This document shows positions 23,378-28,559 of a stretch of 28,559 nt of DNA, piece by piece. Source of the DNA: SG8-32-3 sp964514055 (GTDB taxonomy: Archaea > Thermoproteota > Bathyarchaeia > Bathyarchaeales > Bathycorpusculaceae); contig CAZEPB010000019.1 of the NCBI GenBank assembly GCA_964514055.1, positions 1 to 28,559 on the forward strand, read 5' to 3'. Below the pieces are notes generated by a model that was given only the letters and a program-made list of their open reading frames with translations, was not told where the DNA came from and searched no databases. The stretch's first letter is position 1; each line of letters opens with the position of its first letter. Made by a program: the position numbers and the translations under genes.

Positions 23378-24367
23378 GTGAACAACAAGTCACTCCCGAG
23401 TGCATTCTTGGCAGCCACCCTGATAAGCATATTAATTTTAGTTGTTGTTCGTTTCGGCACAGTTCAAGCTTCCACAGGTGACAACGGCATACCCAAGCCG
23501 TCTGTTCCAGACTTCACTTTGAAGTATGTAGATAAGACAATAGAAGCTACAATCAACAACAACCTAGGCGCCTCATACTACAATTTCAGATACAAAGGGC
23601 ACTATGCTGAGGAATGGAGTTACTATCCATTCAACCCTGACTCAAGGTTTGGCTACAGCCTTCCAGATGCCTTTTACGTTCCCTATAAAGCTTCAAATTC
23701 AAGTTATACTGTGGCCGCATTGCCTTCTCATTTCTTCAAAGATGTTCCTGAAGGTGGTCAAGTTGACGTTCAGGTGCAAGCATTATTTGGAGATTTTGAC
23801 GCAGACCCTTGGGGCCATCTGTTGCCTATAGAACCAACATACGATTTTGATTTTACTGGTACAATAAGCGATTGGAGCGAAACACAAACAATAACTTTTG
23901 GCGAGGGTCAGACGCCAACGCCTTCACCTACATCAACACCGACACCAACTCCCGCTCCCACACCGATTCCAGTGCCCGGTCAAAACTCCTTCTCCGTCGA
24001 GTCGAACAGCACAGTTACGAATCTGTTCTTCAATAGCACAAGCTCCGAGTTAAGCTTCACCGTTAACGGAACTTCAGGAACAGGGGGCTACGTGAAAGTC
24101 ACTATAGCGAAAAGCCTTGTCTCAAGTGTTCAAAACATCAAGGTGTATCTGGACGGAGCCGAACTTGATGTTGCGATCACTGAGGACGAGGATTCGTGGT
24201 TGCTTAGCTTCAACTACATGCATAGCACACATCACGTGAGGATTAGTTTGGCAGCGAACGCAGCTGCAACGACCTTTCTAGGCTCAGAGTTTTGGATTGG
24301 TGTAGTGGTCATTGTTGTCGTGGTTGGTGTGTTTCTGCTGTTTTACTTCAAAAAGCGCAATCGCTGA
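23378..24367 (+). CDS. Secreted, C-terminally anchored surface protein with Thr/Pro linker
   Basis: Predicted cell-surface protein of 329 residues. The GTG start has AGAGGA about 7 nt upstream. The signal sequence is residues 1-32 (hydrophobic 8-27, likely cleaved after VQA). A beta-rich domain (about 40-180) with many Tyr/Phe residues is followed by a (Thr-Pro)-rich spacer (about 182-204), a second beta domain (about 205-295, several Asn-X-Ser/Thr sites) and a helix (about 303-322) ending in FYFKKRNR. The tail and the upstream operator tie it to the 7178-8044 and 25978-28017 proteins. The spacer suggests the first domain is held away from the membrane. No known domain recognised. Confidence 0.82.
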   Translation: MNNKSLPSAFLAATLISILILVVVRFGTVQASTGDNGIPKPSVPDFTLKYVDKTIEATINNNLGASYYNFRYKGHYAEEWSYYPFNPDSRFGYSLPDAFYVPYKASNSSYTVAALPSHFFKDVPEGGQVDVQVQALFGDFDADPWGHLLPIEPTYDFDFTGTISDWSETQTITFGEGQTPTPSPTSTPTPTPAPTPIPVPGQNSFSVESNSTVTNLFFNSTSSELSFTVNGTSGTGGYVKVTIAKSLVSSVQNIKVYLDGAELDVAITEDEDSWLLSFNYMHSTHHVRISLAANAAATTFLGSEFWIGVVVIVVVVGVFLLFYFKKRNR

Positions 24368-24424
24368 ACAGAGAATTATGCTTGAACTCATGCTGTACCC
24401 GTATGTGAGCGAAATCGCATGGCA

Positions 24425-24431
24425 ATTTTTT
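24425..24431 (+). terminator. Oligo-T tract between the surface gene and the next operator
   Basis: T7 just before the tandem operator, about 60 nt after the stop at 24367. Confidence 0.4.
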
Positions 24432-24470
24432 TAGTCAAGAAATCTTGAGTCAAGAAATCTTTACAAAAAC
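24431..24470. promoter_or_regulatory. Tandem operator for the radical SAM operon
   Basis: Overlapping copies GTCAAGAAATCTTGAG (24434-24449) and GTCAAGAAATCTTTAC (24449-24464), offset by 15 bp. A TATA-like GATTTATG follows at 24472-24479, so initiation would be near 24503, shortly before the GTG at 24515. Confidence 0.68.
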
Positions 24471-24514
24471 TGATTTATGCCAAAAATACTCCATAGTATA
24501 TGTGGGGCTAAACT

Positions 24515-24901
24515 GTGGAAGCATTTGCAAGCCATCAAGTCCAAGATTTTGCGGGCACAACCAATGATAGGTTTGCCTCTAAAACAAAATGTGTTCTAGT
24601 GGCAATATACGAAAATAACGGAAAGACAATCCTGCAACCACTCGTAGCGGAACAGGAAGCAAAGATAATCCCAGAATTGTTCCAGAACAAAACTCTAGAA
24701 GTGTGGCTATCCAACGGTAAAACCGACATTTCCCAATTCGACGTTGCTATACTGAAGTACAAACAAGTGTTGCAGTTATTGACAAAATGTAAAAAAGCGA
24801 AAACTCAGGTGTGTTTGAAGAACTATTTTAAAAATCTCGTTTCTTGTGAACAATGCCCTCTAAGCGTTAATTCAGGTGAGAATTCAGATGACGAAAGTTA
24901 A
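24515..24901 (+). CDS. Small protein with C-terminal Cys group, first gene of the radical SAM operon
   Basis: Unrecognised protein of 128 residues, without signal peptide. The first 80 residues look like a mixed alpha/beta domain (KCVLVAIYENNGKTILQPL, then LEVWLSNGKTDISQF). The C-terminal part has C92, C99, C110 and C113, with C110-C113 in SCEQCP, followed by an acidic Ser/Asp/Glu tail. It overlaps the radical SAM gene by 14 nt, so the two are translationally coupled. The GTG start has GGGG 7 nt upstream. Position directly before a radical SAM/SPASM enzyme suggests a carrier, recognition protein or substrate, but it does not look like a PqqD-type RRE domain and no role can be assigned. Confidence 0.75.
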   Translation: MEAFASHQVQDFAGTTNDRFASKTKCVLVAIYENNGKTILQPLVAEQEAKIIPELFQNKTLEVWLSNGKTDISQFDVAILKYKQVLQLLTKCKKAKTQVCLKNYFKNLVSCEQCPLSVNSGENSDDES

Positions 24902-26021
24902 ATCAGCTAGTAAAGCACCTTTATACATGGTGACGTGGCGGTGCACCAGGAGATGCGTAGGCAACTGCCTATACTGCAGCTACACTTCTGAGTACGCCAA
25001 AGACACTGAAGTAGGCACCAAAACCGGGTACAAAATTGTTGATGAACTTTACGATTTTGGCTCTCCATTGTTTGGGATAAGCGGCGGCGAACCCTTATTA
25101 CGAAAGGATATTTTCGACATAATAGAATACGCCAAGCAAATTGGCTTTGGAGTAAGTTTGATAACCAGTGGCTTCGTCTTTGATGAGAAGAGGCTTAACA
25201 ATCTTGTGCGAAACGAGGTTTACACGGCGGTCAGCGTAGACGGCACCCGAGAGTCAAACGACAAGATACGCGGCAGAGGAAGCTACGACAAAGCACTGTA
25301 CGCCATGAAGAAGCTATCGGAAAACGGAATTCTAGACTGCATAGTCACCACCATGACCAAGTACAACATCAAAGACGCCGAGCACATAGTCAAGCTGGCG
25401 GCAGAACACGACGCTCGAATGGTCGTCTTCCACAACCTAGTCCCCGTGGGACGAGCTGGGTCTAACATGCCTGACTTGGCACCATCTCCCGAAGAGTACG
25501 AGTGGGCGTTTAACAACATCTATGATTTGCAGGTTAAGTACGCTGGAAAAGTGCACGTGAACGTTTACGCGCCCTTCTACGCGAGGATTGTGCGACAGAG
25601 GAATCCAGTTGATTTTTGGGATTGGTTCCGAAATCGTTTTCTGGGCAAATGCACCATCGGCGGAAACTACGTCAGCGTTACGGAGAACGGCGATTACAGG
25701 TCATGCGGTTTTAACGAAGGCTATAGACTTGGAAACGTGAAAGACAAGAGCCTAAGACGAACATGGAACGAACTGCAGCACTCCGAATTGCATTTGAAGC
25801 TGAGAGACAAGGATAACATCAAGGGCAAATGCGGCGTGTGCGAGTACCGCGAAATATGCGGCGGCTGCAGAACACGAGCAGAATACTACACGGGCGACCT
25901 CTTCGAAAGCGACCCCGCATGCGCATACATACCAAAAGTGCTTCGGGAAGCCAATGGCGTTATTGCGAGGGATAGATGTGAAATCACTCCAGGCTGCATT
26001 CGTGATAGCCATACTGGTTAG
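24888..26021 (+). CDS. Radical SAM/SPASM domain enzyme
   Basis: Radical enzyme of 377 residues that uses SAM and a [4Fe-4S] cluster. The cluster motif is CVGNCLYC (C23, C27, C30), with an extra upstream C19. ISGGEPLLRKD near 64-74 is the GGE SAM motif. The C-terminal SPASM region has C-x12-G-x4-C (KCTIGG...NGDYRSC), then CGVCEYREICGGC (Cx2Cx5Cx2C) and a final Cys in SDPAC, enough for auxiliary Fe-S clusters. Relatives with this layout include heme-pathway AhbC/AhbD and peptide maturases such as PqqE and MftC, so the substrate may be a peptide or a tetrapyrrole. The ATG at 24888 has AGGTGA about 8 nt upstream. The secreted propeller gene overlaps its 3' end by 44 nt. Confidence 0.9.
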   Translation: MTKVKSASKAPLYMVTWRCTRRCVGNCLYCSYTSEYAKDTEVGTKTGYKIVDELYDFGSPLFGISGGEPLLRKDIFDIIEYAKQIGFGVSLITSGFVFDEKRLNNLVRNEVYTAVSVDGTRESNDKIRGRGSYDKALYAMKKLSENGILDCIVTTMTKYNIKDAEHIVKLAAEHDARMVVFHNLVPVGRAGSNMPDLAPSPEEYEWAFNNIYDLQVKYAGKVHVNVYAPFYARIVRQRNPVDFWDWFRNRFLGKCTIGGNYVSVTENGDYRSCGFNEGYRLGNVKDKSLRRTWNELQHSELHLKLRDKDNIKGKCGVCEYREICGGCRTRAEYYTGDLFESDPACAYIPKVLREANGVIARDRCEITPGCIRDSHTG

Positions 26022-28017
26022 CGGTTTCTCGCTAGCTGGCATCATGCAATTTGGCTTAGCACAGGACTCTACTTCATTCACTACATCAGGTTACATCTTA
26101 GATTCCGATGGCCAGGGAATCGCTGGTGCTTACATCATTTTTAATGTGCCCGATATTGTTCCAAGCGTTTCCGATTCCTCAGGTTACTACGTGATTTCCG
26201 CTCCCGCAGGCACGTATCACGTCAACGTGTGGCCACCGTTCGATTCAAACTTCATTAACTATGATGAACCAGGGTTTGTTGTAGGGTCGGACATAACCAA
26301 AAACATCACGTTAACTTCAGGTTGTAAGGTGTCAGGCTACATAACCAATTCTTCGGGAGCACCAGTTATAGGTGCTTCCGTTTTGTTCAGAGACTCTGTA
26401 AACACCTTTGGTTCTGGTTGGTTTTCTAACTCTGTGGGCTACTATTTCTTAAGTGTCCCAGCTGGAACTTACACAATAGACGCACACCCAAGAACTGCAT
26501 ATGGCGGATATAACTACTCAGGTCCCACAACTGAATTCCCAACCTATTACGAGTATAACTTCGTCGTCAATGGTAACCTTGCAAAATACATCACTGTAGG
26601 CGGTTTATCACCAACGCCATCGCCTCCGAACAACTTCACCATTAGCGGTTCGGATTCTTGGTCTATGTTCCACAAAGATTTAGCCCATTCAGGCTGCGCT
26701 GGGTCTACTGGTCCGTTGACAAATCAAATCCTCTGGAAATATCAAACAGGCAGCGACATTGAGTCTTCTCCTTCTGTTGTCGATGGTGTTGTTTATTTTG
26801 GTGCCTTATGGAATGGTCATAATGGCTTTGTAAACGCTTTGAACGCAACGACTGGTTCGAAGATCTGGCAGTTCGCTACGGACAGTGGTGTTGAGTCGTC
26901 CCCTGCAGTGGTTGACGGGGTCGTTTACATCGGCTCATACGGTGGCCACGTGTATGCTTTGGATGCTGCAAGTGGCTCTAAAATCTGGTCATTCGATACA
27001 GGTGGCTCCGTGTTTCCGTCCCCTGCTGTTGTCGATGGCATGGTTTACGTTGGCTCCGCTACTGGCTACATGTATGCATTGAATTCTACTGATGGCTCAC
27101 TATCATGGGCGTACCGTACAGATGGAGCTATCTTTTCATCTCCTGCTGTCGTTGATGGCGTTGTCTACTTTGGTTCACAAGATCAGAATATCTATGCTCT
27201 GAGAGCCAGTGACGGGGCAGAACTCTGGCATTATACCACGGGAAGTTTTGTTGATACTTCTCCTGCAGTTGTCGGTGGTATTGTTTACTTTGGGTCGCGT
27301 GACGGCTACGTTTATGCCTTGAATGCAACTAATGGATTTCAAATCTGGTCGTTCCGTGCCCTACACGGCAATTATGGAAGCTATTACTATTCAACTCCTG
27401 CCGTGGCTAACGGAGTTATTTACGTCGGCTCGTATGACCGTTCCATCTACGCCCTAAATGCAACTAACGGCAGCATGTTCTGGGAATTCCGCACTGGAGG
27501 CTACATCTTTTCGTCTCCTGTTGTTGCAGGAGCAACTGTTTATGTCGGCTCATATGACGGTAACGTTTATGCTTTGGATGCTATAACGGGTAGCAAAATA
27601 TGGAGTTACCAAACAGGCGGCAAGATGCGGTCATCATGCGCTGTTGTTAATGGGACAGTCTACGTGGGTGCAGATAATGGTTATTTGTATGCTTTTGGTT
27701 CTCCAAGTGCTCAACCAACTTCTTCAGATGATATCACTGTGGGAGGCTCATCGTCAACGTCAAGCTCAAATTCTGAGCATGTGTCGTATCCTGCATCGTC
27801 TCCTGAGCTTGCGTCGTTTCCTGAGCTTTCGTCGTCTCCTGTGTCTTCGTCGACGCCTCCAACAACCACCGTTACGCCAACTAAGATAACTACCTCAACA
27901 AACGCGTCTACTATGACGTTACTAGGAATACTGCTCTGGATAGGGATTGTTGCAACGCCTATTGTCGTCGTGATTAGTGTATGCCTGATGGTTTACTTCA
28001 AAAAACGCAGACACTAA
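25978..28017 (+). CDS. Secreted eight-blade PQQ-like propeller protein with CarboxypepD-type repeats and membrane anchor
   Basis: Surface protein of 679 residues. The GTG at 25978 has GAGGGA just upstream and starts a signal peptide (hydrophobic about 7-27, cleaved near LAQ). Residues about 32-215 hold two carboxypeptidase-regulatory-like beta modules (SGYILDSDGQGIAGAYI and SGYITNSSGAPVIGASV). Residues about 258-575 are eight propeller repeats with SPAVVDGVVYFGS and ALNATTGSKIW consensus. A Ser/Pro/Thr-rich stalk (about 580-640) and a helix (about 645-672) ending in VYFKKRRH anchor it. An in-frame ATG at 25954 would spoil the signal peptide. It is the last gene of the radical SAM operon. PQQ itself is not implied, since these repeats often serve only as binding scaffolds. 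Confidence 0.9.
   Translation: MKSLQAAFVIAILVSGFSLAGIMQFGLAQDSTSFTTSGYILDSDGQGIAGAYIIFNVPDIVPSVSDSSGYYVISAPAGTYHVNVWPPFDSNFINYDEPGFVVGSDITKNITLTSGCKVSGYITNSSGAPVIGASVLFRDSVNTFGSGWFSNSVGYYFLSVPAGTYTIDAHPRTAYGGYNYSGPTTEFPTYYEYNFVVNGNLAKYITVGGLSPTPSPPNNFTISGSDSWSMFHKDLAHSGCAGSTGPLTNQILWKYQTGSDIESSPSVVDGVVYFGALWNGHNGFVNALNATTGSKIWQFATDSGVESSPAVVDGVVYIGSYGGHVYALDAASGSKIWSFDTGGSVFPSPAVVDGMVYVGSATGYMYALNSTDGSLSWAYRTDGAIFSSPAVVDGVVYFGSQDQNIYALRASDGAELWHYTTGSFVDTSPAVVGGIVYFGSRDGYVYALNATNGFQIWSFRALHGNYGSYYYSTPAVANGVIYVGSYDRSIYALNATNGSMFWEFRTGGYIFSSPVVAGATVYVGSYDGNVYALDAITGSKIWSYQTGGKMRSSCAVVNGTVYVGADNGYLYAFGSPSAQPTSSDDITVGGSSSTSSSNSEHVSYPASSPELASFPELSSSPVSSSTPPTTTVTPTKITTSTNASTMTLLGILLWIGIVATPIVVVISVCLMVYFKKRRH
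26751..27702 (+). repeat. Eight tandem propeller-blade repeats within the coding region
   Basis: Period about 115-125 bp. Each unit contains a variant of SSPAVVDGVVYFGS, YALNATTGSKIWSF. Several units are nearly identical in protein while varying at silent sites, so the copies are not very recent duplications. Confidence 0.85.
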
Positions 28018-28048
28018 GCTGGAACCGTGCTTCTGCTCAATAGTTTCG

Positions 28049-28366
28049 CTACCCTAATTTGAAGCCGAGGAAAAAACCCACAGCAAAGCTTCCGATGAAC
28101 GGAATAATCGCAATCAACCCGACAAGCCACGAAGCTGCTTGACCAGCACCGCCGAGCCAGCCGCCGACCGCACTCCACAACGCGCCAAAGTTAATGTTTA
28201 TGATGTCGCTTGCTCCGAGATAGAGCAACGCAACGATGAAGATGCCTAACACGATAATGAAGAGCTTGGCAATTTTTTTGAGGGCAAAACCAACCACGAA
28301 GCCTCCGACCGCGCCAAGCCCCAGCTCATAAACAACAGGCGTTATTATTTCACTCAAAGCGTCCAC
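28049..28366 (-). CDS. FUN14-family small membrane protein
   Basis: Membrane protein of 105 residues from the GTG at 28366. It has an N-terminal amphipathic region, then Gly-rich helices: LGLGAVGGFVVGFALKKIAKLF (about 15-36), a second helix near 36-49, and a C-terminal helix with SFAVGFFLGFKLG. The GGFVVGFALKK segment and the final GFFxGFKxG motif are the FUN14 family pattern as I remember it. A longer frame to a GTG at 28423 would read through ATTTAAAG, a TATA at the right distance from 28366, so the shorter form is preferred. Archaeal FUN14 proteins have no defined function; the eukaryotic relatives act in mitochondrial membranes. Convergent with the propeller gene. Confidence 0.78.
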   Translation of the reverse strand: MDALSEIITPVVYELGLGAVGGFVVGFALKKIAKLFIIVLGIFIVALLYLGASDIININFGALWSAVGGWLGGAGQAASWLVGLIAIIPFIGSFAVGFFLGFKLG

Positions 28367-28391
28367 CGTCGGATTCCTATGGCGCACACGC

Positions 28392-28399
28392 TTTAAATG
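28392..28399 (-). promoter_or_regulatory. TATA box for the FUN14-like gene
   Basis: ATTTAAAG on the minus strand. Initiation is expected near 28370, which makes the message nearly leaderless from the GTG at 28366. Confidence 0.45.
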
Positions 28400-28449
28400 C
28401 GTTTCCCACATACTGTTGCACACAAATACGCATCAAAAAACCTTGCCAG

Positions 28450-28559
28450 CTAAGAATGCCAGTTTTCAATCATGCCTTCAGCTTCTTCACCGTGCTTTTC
28501 CAGTCCGTAACGCCTCAGCGGCTTGGTCAAGTGGCGCTGCGACCTCGTCGAAGTCACGT
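28450..28559 (-). CDS. C-terminal end of an unidentified protein, cut by the window edge
   Basis: An open minus-strand frame enters from the right edge and stops at TAG (28450-28452). The visible 35 residues are basic then acidic, with KPLRRYGLEKHGEEAEGMI before a final ENWHS. Codon pattern and the charge pattern look like a real C-terminus, but no family can be named. The other two minus-strand frames are closed by early stops. Confidence 0.5.
   Translation of the reverse strand, partial: VTSTRSQRHLTKPLRRYGLEKHGEEAEGMIENWHS

Noticed and set aside
26751..27702. Regularly spaced repeats as a CRISPR array or minisatellite
   Set aside because: The repeats are about 120 bp, vary at silent positions and encode propeller blades in frame.

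Overview
The window is archaeal chromosome. It encodes a TATA-binding protein, an Sm-like protein next to ribosomal protein L37e, a SEC11-type signal peptidase, an Lhr-type helicase, a homologue of the crenarchaeal lysine methyltransferase aKMT, and TATA boxes about 25 bp from many starts. GTG and TTG starts are frequent. The gene mix (group 4 hydrogenase, thiolase/DUF35 pair, many C-terminally anchored surface proteins with PQQ-like propellers) suggests a TACK-type anaerobe, perhaps a Bathyarchaeia member. That placement is inference only; no 16S rRNA is present.

Layout. (1) 1-3717, minus strand: an operon in complex I order, nuoA-B-CD-H-I, cut by the left edge. The catalytic subunit keeps all four NiFe cysteines and the small subunit has the hydrogenase-type CNGCD motif, so this reads as a group 4 energy-converting [NiFe] hydrogenase with a complex I-like NuoA. 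(2) 4097-7025, minus: a DUF1622 membrane protein, an FrhB-like iron-sulfur flavoprotein fused to two CBS domains, and an unknown protein. (3) 7178-8044: a surface protein with a two-site operator. (4) 8281-11321: MBL-fold hydrolase and pyrE (plus), then tbp, signal peptidase and a zinc ribbon (minus). (5) 11644-15428, plus: lhr, a Cys-rich small protein and aKMT. (6) 15432-17005, minus: DUF35 protein and thiolase. (7) 17189-20772: a TrmB-like regulator divergent from a large secreted propeller protein, with a palindrome between them. (8) 21175-23038: HAD phosphatase, an unknown protein, L37e and LSm. (9) 23378-28017, plus: a surface protein, then an operon of a small Cys-containing protein, a radical SAM/SPASM enzyme and a secreted eight-blade propeller protein. 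(10) The right edge has a FUN14-like protein and a gene fragment.

The most interesting structure is a small regulon. Three promoters (for the genes at 8044, 23378 and 24515) carry a tandem motif close to GTCAAGAAATCTTGAC, with the promoter-proximal copy at the same distance from a TATA-like element. Each of these transcription units encodes a secreted protein ending in a transmembrane helix plus a YFKKR-type tail. One of the units also contains the radical SAM/SPASM enzyme. This looks like a co-regulated cell-surface system, possibly with a modified product; its function is unknown.

I see no tRNA, rRNA, CRISPR array or insertion sequence. Many start codons below were moved from the longest ORF to the start supported by a Shine-Dalgarno sequence, a TATA box or a signal peptide.
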